64,000 nt of DNA from Apophysomyces variabilis (Eukaryota > Mucoromycota > Mucoromycetes > Mucorales > Mucoraceae), in the NCBI GenBank assembly GCA_002749535.1, contig MZZL01000401.1:1270214-1334213 (forward strand), written 5' to 3'. A program made the position numbers and the translations under genes. A model generated the notes under the pieces. It did no database searches. It was not told where the DNA came from and saw only the letters and a list, made by a program, of their open reading frames with translations. Shown here piece after piece: positions 39,883-53,185 of this stretch. Within the stretch, counting starts at the first letter, position 1, and every line of letters begins with the position of its first letter.

Positions 39883-42326
39883 ATGGCACAGTTAACAGAA
39901 GGATCCATTAAAGCACTTTACGATGATAATAAAGAGAGTAATCTCTACAAGAATCCCGTTGTGCAGATAGTCAACATCAAGGCTGTGCCTGCAAGCAACG
40001 GTACTCGCTACAGGTGGGGTCTGCTTGTCTGCGAACGTGAAGAACTTATAATTCTTTAGAGTTATCATTTCCGATGGAGTCTATTACATGCAAGGTGACC
40101 CATTGAATCGTTGCTTTGTTTAGTCTCACTCATATCTCTGTTTTATAGCCATGTTCTCGAATCAGTTAACGAGCTCTGTTGAAAAAGCAGAGGTGGTTCG
40201 GTATTCCATCGTCCGTCTGAAAGAATTTGTATGCAATAAGCTTAATAACAGGAGGTAAAATCAAAGTTTGTTTGCGCATGAGTGTCTGATTTTGGGCTTG
40301 TAGAGTTGTGATTATCATTTCCTTGGACGTCGTAAATCGCGATCACGGTCAAAGAATCGGAAGCCCGGCTTCTCTCGAAGCCCCAGCGCAGAATAATACT
40401 GCAAGCAGCCCTACTCCTGCTACTACTTCTGCTGCGGCAGAAGCGGCGCAGCCAATGTTTGTGCAGCCAAGCAATAGCTATTCAGTACCAGCAGGCAGAC
40501 AGAATGCACAATTGGAAGCCTCTTTATTTCCCATTAAGGCGCTTAATCCTTACCAGAACAAGTAGGAAATCCGGGAATAACAGGGATAGAATTCTTTAAC
40601 AAGACTTGCAGGTGGACTATTAAGGCGAGAGTGACACAGAAATCGGAGATCAAGCATTGGCACAATGCCAGATCAGACGGAAAGCTATTTAGCGTCAATT
40701 TGCTCGACAAATCCGTAAGTGATTTCAGACATGAAATGTTTGGTTTTTGATGTGTCCTAGGGCGAAATTAAAGGTACTGCTTTTAACGATCAAGTGGATC
40801 GATTGTATCACATTCTGGAAGAGGGAAAAGTATGTCATGGCGAGATGGAAAAACGTATACCGATAATCTGGTTTTAATAGGTCTATTACATCTCTAAAGC
40901 CAGAGTCTCCATGGCTAAAAAGCAGTTTTCGACTTTGGACAACGAATATGAATTGAGCTTTGACAACGGCACAGAGATTGAAGTCGTAAGTATCCAGCAC
41001 TAGGTTGGCACCTTTTAAACAATTGCTTTAGTGTTCCGATGAAGTTACCGTTCCGAAAATGAGTTTCAACTTTGTGAAGATTGCCGATATTGACAATCAT
41101 GAAAAAGGCAGCACGATCGGTATGGATTTGGCGGCTTAGATCTAAGCATGAGGGTGCTTATGGGTTACGTTCCCTTAGATGTCATTGGTGTTGTCAGAGA
41201 TGACAATGGTATTCAGGAAATTGTCTCGAAAGCCACTGGCAGACCGGTATGGCGTAGAGTTGTATATTTGCAATGCTAAACCATATCATAGACGAAAAAG
41301 AGAGAAGTTGTTATCGTGGATGATACCCAAAAGCAAATTCGGTTAACACTTTGGGACCGTACTGCGGAACAATTTGATGGATCAGGATCTCCTATAATTG
41401 CTGTTAAGGGCGCTCGTGTCGGCGACTTTGGAGGACGATCTCTATCCCTTTCCAGCACTGGTCAACTGAAAGTGAACCCAGATGTTCCAGAACGCAACCA
41501 ACTTGCACAATGGTATGAACGATTGTGTTTGAGATATTGACTGCTTATGATTGGTTAAAAGGTATAACATGCATGGCACATCCACAACCTACGCAACGTT
41601 CTCGAATAGTCAAGCGGCTGGCCCAGTTGGTCCACGATCGAATCCAAAAATCACTCTTCAACAAGCCAAGACAGATAATTTGGGCATGTCTGAACGTGTA
41701 TGTACATTTGTTGCGAGTTTGGACTTCGTCTAATGATTCAAATAGCCAGATTATTTTATTGCGAAAGCTACTGTTGTGTATATTAGACAAGAAAATCCAG
41801 CTTATCCTTCCTGCCCCACATGTATGAAGAAAATGGTAGAAGATGCGGGATGGCGGTGCGAGAAATGCCAGGCGACACATCCACAACCAAATTGGAGGCA
41901 TGTTATTTTTGGTTCCGATGATGTTTGGGACTGATGGTTATCATAGATACCTTTTAACGCTGAGCATGGAAGACGCAACCTCCCAGGTGTTTATGAACGC
42001 TTTTGACGAAATCGGAAATCAAGTGTTAGGGACAACTGCAAATGAATTGATGCAACTGAAGGAGAGTGATTTGGTTGCTTATCAAAAAGCATTTACAAAT
42101 GCTCTTTTCAAGACTTACAATGTTAAAGTCAGGGCAAAGTCGGAGACATATAATGTAAGACAAAGTTACAGATATGGCATCTGATTTCTTTTATGGATAT
42201 TGATTAATGCATCTTTCTCGGCAGGCCACTACTCGCACCAAGTACCAGATTCTTGAAGCTACTCCTATTGATTTCGTGAAGGAATCCCAAGAATTGGCTG
42301 CTGCTGTTGAAAAGCTTGTTATATAA
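39883..42326 (+). CDS. RFA1: Replication protein A, large subunit (RPA1/Rfa1)
   Basis: Fourteen exons: 39883-40013, 40060-40094, 40149-40254, 40304-40561, 40612-40714, 40761-40829, 40881-40985, 41032-41119, 41179-41246, 41292-41512, 41562-41697, 41746-41897, 41947-42154, 42225-42326; 593 residues. It has the N-terminal protein-interaction OB fold ([23 protein letters not shown]). A linker rich in Ala/Ser/Pro leads to DNA-binding domains A and B ([38 protein letters not shown]). Domain C has the zinc ribbon with Cys463, Cys466, Cys478 and Cys481. It binds single-stranded DNA in replication, repair and recombination. Intron 12 starts GCATGT (GC-AG), required for NWRY. Confidence 0.96.
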
Positions 42327-43113
42327 ACAATTACTCGGAATTTGCACGTTAAACTAGCAATATGTCAGCAAAAACATGGATCACAAGATCTACTGTATTG
42401 TGAATAGGTTTAATACGACTGATCTTCAGAATATACATCGTCATCACAGCATTAATGCGTATAAAATTGTAATCTACAAACTTAGGAATAAACACGAATA
42501 GTCATTGTAGTTAGAGTCATGGAAAGAGGTTCCTTTTTGATGAAATAACCGTTGTTGCTGGTAAGTGTCTTCATTGCAAATCTTGTTTGCAGTTCTGTTT
42601 CTCTTATCTTTGTAATGTCGCCATGTCCACTTACCGTGTTACTCATCTTTGTGCACTTCGAAAGTCCCCATCTGATGTTGTATTGCTTCAAGTCCTCTGC
42701 AGTGCATTACGATTTAAACCGGCCGCTCATAGATATCGATGATCTTTTCTTTACCGTACGCACCGCGTCAGGTACGAGGTTGCACTCCTTTAATGGTTAG
42801 TAATACTCTCCAGAGGTAACTGATTTACCTGCCCATTTACTGAACGTATCTCTTTTTATTCTACTCCAACGAATCTTCCATCCCTGGAGGATCAGAAATA
42901 CTTTCCCGTATAACGGATTTAGTAGTAACGCGTATCTATTTCATTTTTTTGGACGAACTTAGTTTTCCTATGGATATAAATGTGTTTAGACTAGGGTAAA
43001 ATTTCATTCAATAAAAAGAGTATGACCAAAGAGCAAAAGTGTAAATTTTGGTGTGGAGGGAATTGCAGCACCCTCAACCCCTCCTTTTCTCCGTTCCTTT
43101 CTTTTTTTACAAC
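42327..43113. other. Intergenic region
   Basis: No recognised gene. One plus-strand frame (MSTYRVTHLCALRK..., about 42624-42740) is open for 39 codons without supporting features. A C/T-rich tract precedes the next ATG. Confidence 0.4.
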
Positions 43114-44667
43114 ATGACTTTCCTATCGCCCCGTTTACTTCCAACCTATCCCTCATTATTACCGCCTAACAGTTTCAGCCACGGCGATCCGACATCCCTT
43201 GCATCGGATTCATTGTGCGGTCGTCGTGCCAGGTCTGTGATTTCTTCTACAAGTTATCAATATGCATCTATTACGGAAGGTTCATTGGACAATACATCTA
43301 TTCATTCGGCTCCACCTCTTCCAGACGATACCGTTAACCTTTCCAAACGGGATATTGCCGCTTCATTAGAGTCATATGAAAATCTATTATCAGCTGCGAG
43401 AGTATTCCGAGAACATATGACTCAGTTAGCCGGGGCAGCTGCAGGATTCGGATACGCCCTTGAAAAAGTTGCGCACAGTAAAACAGCATCAGAAACAGGT
43501 ATTTGTGTGGAAATGATTTTTCAATATCAAACATTTACCGCATTCGAAAAGGTCAAGGAATGCAAGCAGCCGCAGGATTACAGTTGCTTTTATCCAATCA
43601 TCAGCAGATATTGGTATGCGGCTATTTATATCTGTAATTTACTGAAAGAGAGACAGAGCGATATGTTTTACAAGACGTTCGAGCAGCCTTTGGCCGAGCA
43701 TTTAGAATATCATAAAATAACGATCAAGGCAAGTTTAGCAGAAAAAGAAAAGAGACGTTGTGTCTTACCATGTAACCTCATTATCTAGCAAACGCAAGAC
43801 AATTACGAATCGGCACTTAAAGTAATGAGCAAGACGATCCGAGAAACAGAAGCTAGGAACATAAAAAGTGGAAGAAAAGGCAAACGAGGTAACAAATGTT
43901 GCCAGCAAGAAGACGAGGTAATACATATTTGGGATGATAACCCGTATTTGTCTAGATATTCGGCAGTTTCGCCAAGCTTTGCAAGATCTCACTCGACAAG
44001 TGGATGAGGTTGACCGTATTAAGAGCGATTATCAACAACATGTGCTTGATATGGAACGGAGACAGCATCATCTTGTTCTAGGAAAAGTATCCGCCATCGT
44101 TCGTGCGCAGGTGGATATATACGAGCGGATTTCAAATAAAGGACTTGCAGATCCGGTTCTTGAACAGGTAATGATTAGCTAGCTAGATAGCCGTGCTGAT
44201 GTATTCCCCCCAAAAAAAAGATGATAGCTCAAAACCCCGACCCATTTTGTGCCTATTCTAGTCTGACCGATGAGCAAACTGGGATCTTCACAGTGTTGCC
44301 TCCTGTATCCTTAATAGATACACAGACACCCACAACATGCGTCGGACAAGATTTCGGGGACGAGGACGATCTTGGGTATATAACCGCACCCATGTTAGCG
44401 GAGAATTTCAAAGAAGGACTTGCGATGGAGAAATCCTTGTACAATTTACCAATGTTACACCAAAACGAACGGGCAGGAAACGACAAGAGGACGAGTGAAA
44501 GCGGGAACTCATTAAGCAAGGAACCAACGATGACTGAAGAGGAAGAAGGTAGTACTGATGAACAATGGGATCAGTCTTCCTCCGATGGCCAGCGAAGTGT
44601 GAAAAAGGAAACAACCGTTGGCACTCATATGGATCATGGAAGGGTCTCCTACATTGATTCGTCATGA
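43114..44667 (+). CDS. IVY1: IVY1-like (I-BAR) Ypt7-interacting vacuolar protein
   Basis: Six exons: 43114-43498, 43552-43613, 43657-43728, 43789-43888, 43956-44167, 44221-44667; 425 residues. A Ser/Pro-rich N-terminus leads into a helical, coiled-coil core (about 100-280). The core has YENLLSAARVFREHM, AGAAAGFGYALEKVA, GLQLLLSNHQQIL, YKTFEQPLAEHLEYHK, then RQFRQALQDLTRQVDEVDRIK and ERISNKGLADPVLE. The C-terminal 147 residues are acidic and probably disordered. The core pattern matches what I know of fungal IVY1 proteins, which bind Ypt7-GTP and phosphoinositides on the vacuole and modulate Fab1/TORC1. Other BAR proteins are possible. Intron 3 begins GCAAGT (GC-AG). ATG22 follows 1.2 kb downstream. 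Confidence 0.65.
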
Positions 44668-45885
44668 CAGCAGCGCGAAAAGTAGCTGTTCATCTTATCC
44701 TTGTACATAACCGTGCGGGTCACAGCAGGTTAAAACGGGCTAAAGACTTTTCTATACCGGGGTACAAAAAATCTCGATTGTGCTGGTGCATCACATCGTG
44801 CTAGAGCTAGTGCGCTTTTATCCTTAGTTTAGGTAACAGAATAAACAAAACGATACATTTTTGAAGATTATATACGCTGCCTTGTGTGGTATATACTCAA
44901 CGTTTCCATTTCTATATGGACTCGGGGGTAACATTTTTCATAACGAATTACATAATCTATATAATACGGAAACGTAGAAATAGGTTTAGCACTAGTACGT
45001 TGACTCCCGGAATTGATACTTAAAATCGGTTATGTAAGCTTTGAAGAGTTGTAGAGAAGCTCTCCGTAGTTAGAGGTGTTAAACAGCCTCGGTGATTACA
45101 GTGATTCCATTCCGTGAGTATCATAACCTTAGCAAGCAAGAAATCCAGCAATCTCTATACTATAGAAGGTGAATGCGCCTTAAACAAAAAGGATGATTGG
45201 TTCAGGGCCAATGAGAATGGGCTGCTTTTGAGGCTGAGGTAAACAACAAAAGAGTCCTGGCTTTGTGAGAAAAAGGACAGTGTCCACAATTACTTCTAAC
45301 TTTGGCTTATGTTCTCCAGAAGCATCAACGCGTCTGTACCGTTTCCCAGGAGATGTTGCACATGGCCACTTTTCTTTGTTCCTGTTATTGTCTTGGAGAC
45401 AGTGCTACGGTTGTACACTGAATATGAATTTTTGGCTCGCCTATGAAAAAAAGGTCCATGCTTCTTTTTTTTTCTCGGATTTTTCATGTGTAGCATAGGC
45501 GGAGACAGAGGAGAATGAATGCCAAGTTTTACAAGACTCTGTGGCTAATCATTTGATTGGGTTAATTTGAAGTGTGGGGAGGCTCCATGGTGGACTATCG
45601 GAGTGTGATGATGGTGTGTAACCGAGTGGGATATGGTACGGAGTTGCAGTACGTAAGAAAAAAGGGTCTCTGGATTTCGCTTATTTCGGGATCACAAGGA
45701 AATCAACAACCTGAAAAAGGATGCTTCGCAAACCGCAAAGCAGAATTTCCTGGTGACCCTGAGGACCCTTTAGTAGACTGCAACCACCTATAAATATTTC
45801 TCCGGCTTTCCATTGTCTCCCCGCTTCTTTCTTTCTCCTTTTCCTCTCTCTCTATCTCTCTCTTTTTTTTTTCTCTTTCTTTTCT
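44668..45885. other. Intergenic region and ATG22 promoter
   Basis: No gene recognised. The right end holds a TATA box (45789-45796) and a long CT-rich tract (45830-45880) directly before the ATG22 start. Confidence 0.5.
45789..45796 (+). promoter_or_regulatory. TATA box of ATG22
   Basis: TATAAATA about 90-97 bp before the ATG, followed by a 50-nt pyrimidine tract. Confidence 0.45.
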
Positions 45886-47977
45886 ATGGAATCAAAACCA
45901 CACTTCTTTGCAGATCCATTCAAACCATCGGATGATGAAATAGATCCCTCCTCGGATAAAGCTCGAAAAGTGCTAGAACAGCCTCCGGCAACCAGATGGG
46001 AACTGTGGGGTTACTATCTCTATTACAATGGCGTAAGCACCTAAGGCCTTTTTTTTCGTTTCGTGATGGAACACTGGATCATAATACTAGCATTGATAGA
46101 ATAATGGCTACACGATCAACAGTTATATGCCAAATATCATGCAGATGTTGGCATACAAAGATGGCTTTTATCGTGAAACACCCAACGTCCGAGGCTGTGA
46201 CCTGAATGACACTTTAAAGACATGCTATATTCAGTGGACGGACAACCCCATGGGAATCCCTGTGTCATCCATGCTTCTGTATATCCAAGCCATCTCGTTC
46301 TCAATCCAGTTTGCTTTATTTACCACTTTTGGTTCACTGGCAGACTATGGCCGCTGGAACCGCCATATCTTGTTGCTTTCGACCGTTATCGGCTGTGCCG
46401 CTCAGATTATCCCCATTGTCCTGGTCAATGACGATGGTTCTCACTGGAACGCCATGATGGGCATTATGATTATTGCTCTGATTTCCTACGGGACATCACT
46501 TGTCTTTTATGGTGCTGCTTTTCCAACACTCAGGTGATCCTTCCTCTTTAAGGTTTCTTTGTACATGTAGTCTAATGGATGTTTCATTTAGTGACAACCT
46601 TCCTGTAGTCCGCAAAGCTAGAGCAGATCCGAATCTGAGCCGAGAGGAAACCAGGAATACTATCGAAGTATGGCGAAATCATGTTTCTGCCATATCCACT
46701 GTCTTTTCCAATGTGGGGTTTTTGATCATGACAGGTAAAGTGTTTCGCTTCTCCCCTTTTTTCTTTTCTTGGGTTATCCTTGAGGTTGCACAACCTTTTC
46801 TTCTTCCCATCTGACCAGAAGGTTGTACATGTATTTTTAGGCATTCTGTCAGGCGTCTCGTTCTTACCGTGGTCCAAGTATAATTTCCCGCCAGACACGG
46901 AGCCTATCTTAGGCAACGCCCCCTTATATAACTATATCGGCACCGTCGTGTGTGGTGGATTTTGGGTACTTAATGCCATTCCTTATTTCCTCGCACTACC
47001 AAAAGGTCGTCATGGTCCCCCTCTTCCATCTGGATCAAACCATTTGACGATTGGATGGAAATCAATCTTTATGGCCCTTAGGTAACCCCAAAAAAGTAGC
47101 ATTGTTACTCTTCATATTGACGCTTATCAGAGAGGCACGGAAACTAAAATATCTATTCCTCTATATCATCTCTTACTTTATGTTCTCCGATGCCGTATCG
47201 ACTACCAACCAAATGATCAACATTCTGCAAGGTAAGTGAAAAAGATAACATAGTTATCTTTCCCATCTTCAATGCATTGACTTGTTAATCGTTAATAGGT
47301 GAAATCACAAGCTTTTCGGCGAAACAGGTTACTATTCTTAATCTCGCATCGGCTGTGACCTCAATTATTGGATGCTTCCTATTCCTATGGATAGCCAAAC
47401 GATTCCGTGTACGAACAAAGACAAACTTGTTAGTGATCGTCATTCTGTCTGGAGTGGTTCCTGTCTGGGGATGCTTTGGCATTGGGTTGGATAACTTTGG
47501 TATTAAGGTGGGTTTAGCAGAAAAAGGATGTTACTTTGTACGTGTGTAACACTGCTTGGTTAGACCAATTGGGAACTTTGGGTGTTCTATGTTTGGTCTG
47601 GTCTTTTCACAGCCCCTATCTGGGCATGGCAAAACACCATGCTGGCTGAATTAGTACCCAAGGGTAAAGAGAATCTATTCTTCAGTTTGTTTGGTGTGGT
47701 TAACAAGGCGTCTTCGTGGATTGGACCGGTTGTCATTGGAGCCATTACAGAGCACACAAGTAACCTCTGGAAAGGATGGCCCTTTGTCTTGGCTCTTTTT
47801 GTTATTGCTACAACCATTATTTGCTTTATTGATGTGGACAAAGCAAAGGTGGATCTGGCTCAATATCAGGCTGCGTTAGATGAAGAAGAAGAAGCAAATA
47901 ACAGCATGGATACCCCAGCAACCGATAGCCGAGTTCCTGCGGATGTCAAGGCGTTGGAGGCGAAGGTTGAGATCTGA
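45886..47977 (+). CDS. ATG22: Vacuolar amino-acid effluxer ATG22-like (MFS)
   Basis: Seven exons: 45886-46032, 46100-46533, 46592-46734, 46841-47081, 47131-47231, 47299-47507, 47564-47977; 562 residues. Residues 1-40 are an acidic cytosolic tail, then about 12 helices. Family markers: TRWELWGYYLYYNG with NNGYTINSYMP after helix 1, SLADYGRWNRHIL (loop 2-3), PWSKYNFP and KGKENLFFSLFGVVNKASSW. Atg22 exports amino acids from the vacuole after autophagic breakdown. The tail is acidic (DEEEEANN). All junctions close in phase. Confidence 0.92.
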
Positions 47978-48893
47978 TATATATGATACCTTCTTTTTTC
48001 TTGCTTTGTAATATTCACGCGAGAGACTATTTGTACCATTAGTGTTTTACTGCATTTCGTTATTCCCACAATTATATTATATCATAGTAACAATGTACTC
48101 GCATAATGAACGCCTCTTCTGGTGTCAGCTGTTGCGAGTTCCTCTGTTCTTTCCGTTTTGTTCTCCTCCAAACGATGGATCGTAGTCATACTCCGGAACC
48201 ACAATAATCACTGCTGAGTCACAGCTACTGCAATGTATGCATCGATGGATATGAAGCAAACCTATTTGTCCCCTTGCATTTACCTAAGTGAACACATCAA
48301 ATTCTGTTGCTGCAGATTACCGCTAACGGCAGTATAGAATGAACAGAGGAAAAATGAAACCATCTATTGCCGGTAATTAAGATACATCCTGTAAGCTGTA
48401 AAAAGCATAGAGCATAAAAAATTAACTTTCGTTTGCTTTTCTTCCTTGTCTTTTATTCTGGAATAATGCCCCGATAAACTGATTGATGAATCCAGCAATT
48501 TAACTAATGTGACTGAATTGTAGAAGCCAGATTATACTAGGATTATGGCAGTAGGATGCATCTACTTAGATAATGCATTGTAGATCTTACGCTATTTGCC
48601 ATTTAAACGAATTTTTGTACTACTGTCCATTACATTTGCGCTAATAGGTAAACATGCGTTATGAATACGTAAACTAAGCCTTTAAACTCGTACGTACTTA
48701 AAAGCTTTCCCTTCTCGACACAAAGTCCACGTAGAGTAGCGTAGAGTTCAATTTCAGTCACCATAGAAGACTTCTCAGGCGGCGCAGATTTAAATGAAAA
48801 TAACTGCTCTGTAGCTGCATTCTTCAATCGAATAAAAAACAAAAAGGCAGTTTATAAACCAACTGTTTCTGTTTTCTTTTTTTTTTTTTCGTT
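47978..48893. other. Intergenic region with a weak minus-strand exon-like frame
   Basis: No solid gene. On the minus strand, 48810-48694 reads NAATEQLFSFKSAPP... to EKGKLL. It is preceded by an acceptor-like TTCGATTGAAG and followed by a textbook intron (GTACGT...CTATTAG, about 48635-48693). The downstream exon stops after three codons and no upstream exon fits, so it is not called. Confidence 0.35.
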
Positions 48894-49127
48894 ATGTCTT
48901 TTCGCCCCAGCCCTATGTTAATGAAGGACGAAGTGAGATACATAGCTAACGGTTCGCCGGCTTTGTATCGCGACGTCTCGCTAAGCACGATGTTTCACCA
49001 AAGGAAACAATTACAGCAGGAAATTGCTCGAATTCGGATGGAAGAACAAGAGCTCTGTGAAAAGGAAAAAATGGTTAAACAACGATTGCACATGGTTAGA
49101 GAAAAGTTAATTGCCGAGCGTTGGTGA
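48894..49127 (+). CDS. Small coiled-coil protein, 77 residues
   Basis: Intronless. Starts MSFRPSPMLMKDEVRYI directly after a T-rich tract like those before other ATGs here. Residues 33-75 (FHQRKQLQQEIARIRMEEQ through KMVKQRLHMVREKLI) have heptad spacing of hydrophobics and dense charge, so a coiled coil is likely. No family recognised. Confidence 0.55.
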   Translation: MSFRPSPMLMKDEVRYIANGSPALYRDVSLSTMFHQRKQLQQEIARIRMEEQELCEKEKMVKQRLHMVREKLIAERW

Positions 49128-50569
49128 TCCAATTACCCAAAGGGAAGACACTTGTATACTTCTGGATGGATTGGGCCTTTTTCATCTCGGCTTCTCTGGA
49201 AAATTCTAATATTCTTATTGTATCAAAGTTGTTATTGTAAATCTGGCTAGTATCTACGTCTTATGCGCTAAGCCGATAGACCAATAATAAAGCGCTAATT
49301 CAGTTAAAGACGATGTCCATCTAATGCTTCCTCTTGCACAAGTACCTTGTTCTGGTGGCAATATTTGTATCCTAGCATACTACATACGTACTCGTCATCA
49401 GTGAATCTGGAATCTCTTGTAAACCGAGTCAAACACAGTGAGTTAGATATCGCTACGCTAAGACTTGGACGTCTGCTGAGCTCTACATAGCAATGATTCA
49501 AATATTCGTACTTGTTCGGTTAACGTACTTTCGCAACACGTATTTTCTACTTTGACTTGGTAAGTAAATACTGATCTTGGTATGGACCGGAAGTCTCAAT
49601 GTGAGAGTCTTAAAGAAATGCCCACTTTAACGTTAAATTAACTCTGTTTTGACGATATAACGAAGCCTGCTTACCATCTGCAACAGCACCGTTACCGTAG
49701 CAATCATTTGCCGGTGATCCGTCATTACAACATGATGCCTGTTCCATACTGCTACAAAGCAGACCAACGTGCAATTAAATATACGTCTCAAGTTTTACAG
49801 CAGCCATTTGAAATTTAAGAAAAAAGGCGATGTTGTCATATTAGTGCAACTTATTTATTTTTAGGAATACGTTCAACATAAGTAACTGAAGGTTCGTACG
49901 ACTCACCGAAATCAAGCACGCCTTCCTAGGAATTTGTCTTGAACAGCATCATAAGTTCATTGTATACGCTACATAAAAAAATTGCATTAAGTCCCAATGT
50001 CCAGAAGTTTCATTTATCGTAAGGTCGGTGTTAATATCCCTTAAACCATCCTTCTCTGCATGCGATAAAGTTACATATAGATAAGATACAGCATCTTAGC
50101 TTTACGAGTGGCCACATTGGTATTGTCATGCTAAAATTTATATATGTTGATACAAATACCTTGCAGTGAGACGACAACGAATATAGGAAACGAAGAAGTT
50201 AAGAACGATAGAGTATTGCAGCACGACACTGAAGTTGTCAAAGTTGTGTCCATCAAATGTGCAAGAGACACAACTTCATTTTCGTATTAGACATGCACAA
50301 TAAGTTATTAGAAGCCATGAAAAGCTTTTTGTTATTTAACTCGGTATGCATCTAATATCGCTACCATAGAAGACATTGTGTAAATGCGAAACAAGATTCC
50401 AATGTTTTCGAAGGTTCCCCATCGTTGTAAGCACGGCACTGTAATATTCATTACAAACGTGTTGATGTTGGAAGAACCTCATCCAAAACCAGTTCGGATA
50501 AAAAGGATACTTTCGTAGAAAAATACGTTGGATAAATGGCAATTGCTGGATGTTTAATAGTTGGTTTCT
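49128..50569. other. Long intergenic region
   Basis: About 1.4 kb of AT-rich DNA with no recognisable protein, RNA gene or repeat. Confidence 0.45.
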
Positions 50570-53185
50570 TCATGCTGTAGTGACTCTCGATTCTTTTTGT
50601 ACGAAAGTCTGGGTTTTCCGGCTATCAGAAACAATACAATCAGCATCCCCTTTTCGGTCTTTTCTTTTTTTACCTTCTGAGCGCACATCCTTTTTCAACG
50701 CTTTGACACCATTGCTATCAAATGCTTTCAACCAGTAATCAGACAACTGCTTTTGGAGACGCGTGTTTTCTTGTCGAGAACGAGCCAGTCTTTCCTCAGT
50801 AGATGCCAATTCGGCATGAGCTCGTCGCAGCAATTCCCGATCCCTTTTCCACATGGATAACTGGATGGGACTACAGCCTGCATTACCGATAGTATCCGGA
50901 AGTATCTGGGAATGGTCCAGTAATTGGATCGACGATTGGGTCGAGCTCACCTCCGCCGATGCTCGATTCGTGGCCAAAGCTTGTATAGTTTCCTCTGCTT
51001 TCTTTAGCCGCTCCTGCAAATCTCGTCGTACTTCTCTCTCTGTATCCACTGTATCTTTCCATGTTGCCAACTGTAACTGGGCTTCGCTTGATTCACCTTT
51101 CAGTCTTGCTAATTTCGCGCATAGATTAGCGTTCTCATCTTTTAACTGCTTTATGGATGCTGCATCTCGGCGTTGCGTATCCTCAAATCGAGCAATTTCT
51201 GTTATTAGCTTTGTGTTCTCTTCCCGCAGCTGTTCCAATTTGCTTTCTACAGTGCAGCTTCTCAGATGTTCTTCTCGCAGCTGGTTTATGGTCTGCTGCA
51301 TTGTTTCCATATCCTTACGCAAAGTATTTACTGTATCCACGAGTTGCTCTTTTGCTTTCCGTAATTGCTTCACTCCATCCTCTATTTCATTGTCAAGACC
51401 TGAATTGTTTTCTATCGTTGACTCTCTACTGTCGTTCGACCGATCCCTTTGCAATTTGATGTTACGTCCCAGTAAGAAATGTGTCAAGCACTCCCTCCCT
51501 GTCCCCTTTGCAATGGCAACGTCACTGAAATACGTATACCCAATGAATGGTAGATTTTTTCCAGTTACAGCTTTTTCAGGCTTGTCTTGAGAGATAGTGG
51601 GAGAATCGCAACTATCTTCGCTGTATACGACGAAATTAGAAGTATCCCATGGCGAAGACAGTAGTGGCTGAAAAGGAGGTCGCACTAGAATTGAAACGGG
51701 AGATCAATCGTACAAAGTATCACCATATTTACATTTGCGTACCACTTCGAATATTATCCCACTGGATATCATGAAAAAACGGGTGTGTTTTGATTTCCTG
51801 GACGCCATTAATCCCTAACCGGGAATCCCTAGGTGACAAGAGTCTGAACGATTTGGACAAGCTTCTTTAGTACCAGCTCGTCATTGGAAAAACCTCATTT
51901 AGTAATTTACTTGCAGATGAGGTCTCGGGCTTCGTCTGATATATGCTCTTCGAATTTGAATTTAGGTGCCTTTGGCTAACAAAGAAAATGATTGAATATG
52001 GGGGAACGAAGTATGAGTGTCCGTACGTATCCATGTGTATGAGCAGGAAACTTTAAACTACTTGTCTTTCGTCACTTACATTGTGAGTGAGGATATTTAA
52101 GCATGTTGTAGTTTCGTTATCATCATAAAACGGGGGATCACCTTGAAGCATCTCAAACAGTACAACACCTATTGACCACCAATCAACCTCGGTGCCATAC
52201 GTGAGCCTGCCTTCTTGAGCCTGAAGTACTTCGGGTGACACATAGTCGCATGTTCCCACCACAGCTGTCGGAGGTATCTTTTCCGTCAAAAACCAAGTCA
52301 ATATCGCGGATAACGGTGATTTCTCCGTTACCTTTGTACAAGAATCAATACGTATACATGATCCAAAATCCGTTAACTTGATATGTCCATTGGCATCAAT
52401 AAGGATATTTTTGGGCTTAATGTCACGGTGAACATAACCCAATCGATGTAAATGCTCTACGGCCAAGATGATTTCAGCGATATAGAAGCGCGCCTCTTCC
52501 TCTGATAAACATTGACTTTCTTGTCGTTCCAGTACACTAAACAAATCCCCTCCTCCAGCATACTCCATGACAAGATATAGATTCTCATTATCCTGAAATG
52601 CTGCATAAAGGCTCGGCATCCATTCGTTCGATTGCGATAGTATCAGTCGCTCTTCCATTGAAAATGCTCGCTGCCGTCATATCAGATAAAAACAAGAGCT
52701 TTTCTGGTTATAGATCCACTCACCTCGTGCTGATTAAGTATGGTACTCTTATTCAGAACTTTCATAGCGTATACTTGCTGATCCAGTCGACTCTGAACTA
52801 CAGAAACCTGCATAAGATTAGTGCCTGCATTGAGTGAGCTCAGTAACCATTACCATTCCAAACTGGCCTTTGGCCAATGGCTTTAAGACTTTAAAGTCGT
52901 TCTTATTTATCCTTGCCTCACTGATTTGACGACATAGTGGAGTAACTAAAACATATCGTTCATGAAAAAGATTTACAATAAATATAACGCGTTATTACAT
53001 CGATCTAAGAAATGGTTCATGTATTCAACATTCTTTAATCCAGAGCAGTCATGATATAAGGCCACCAAGGCATCTAGTGCGGCTTCAGCATAATTGACCG
53101 TCTCGGTAGAGGATTTGGTCAAAGGTACTAATCGATTATGCATGGCTCGTGCGTTACTGCCTCTACGTTGAGTGGTGAAGGTCAT
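50570..53185 (-). CDS. AGC-family Ser/Thr kinase, DMPK/MRCK/citron-like, with coiled-coil tail
   Basis: Eight exons: 52999-53185, 52854-52945, 52724-52807, 52332-52670, 52080-52277, 51911-51975, 51743-51843, 50570-51684; 726 residues. The kinase domain spans about 83-355: loop AKGQFGMV, VYAMKVL lysine, YLVMEYAGGGDL, HRDIKPKN (Asp204), DFG (Asp222), VGTCDYVSPEVL and DWWSIGVVLFEML. An AGC C-terminal extension follows (FEEHISDEARDLIC, SRLG, HPFF). About 420-640 is a long coiled coil (KEQLVDTVNTLRKDMETMQ...). No PH, C1 or CNH domain follows. The glycine loop starts with Ala, not Gly. Such kinases act on the actin cytoskeleton in animals; the target here is unknown. Confidence 0.88.

Noticed and set aside
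50853..51590. 245-codon plus-strand frame rich in Ser, Cys and Phe
   Set aside because: It is the antisense of the coiled-coil tail of the AGC kinase; low-complexity composition typical of a complement of Glu/Lys/Gln-rich coding DNA.
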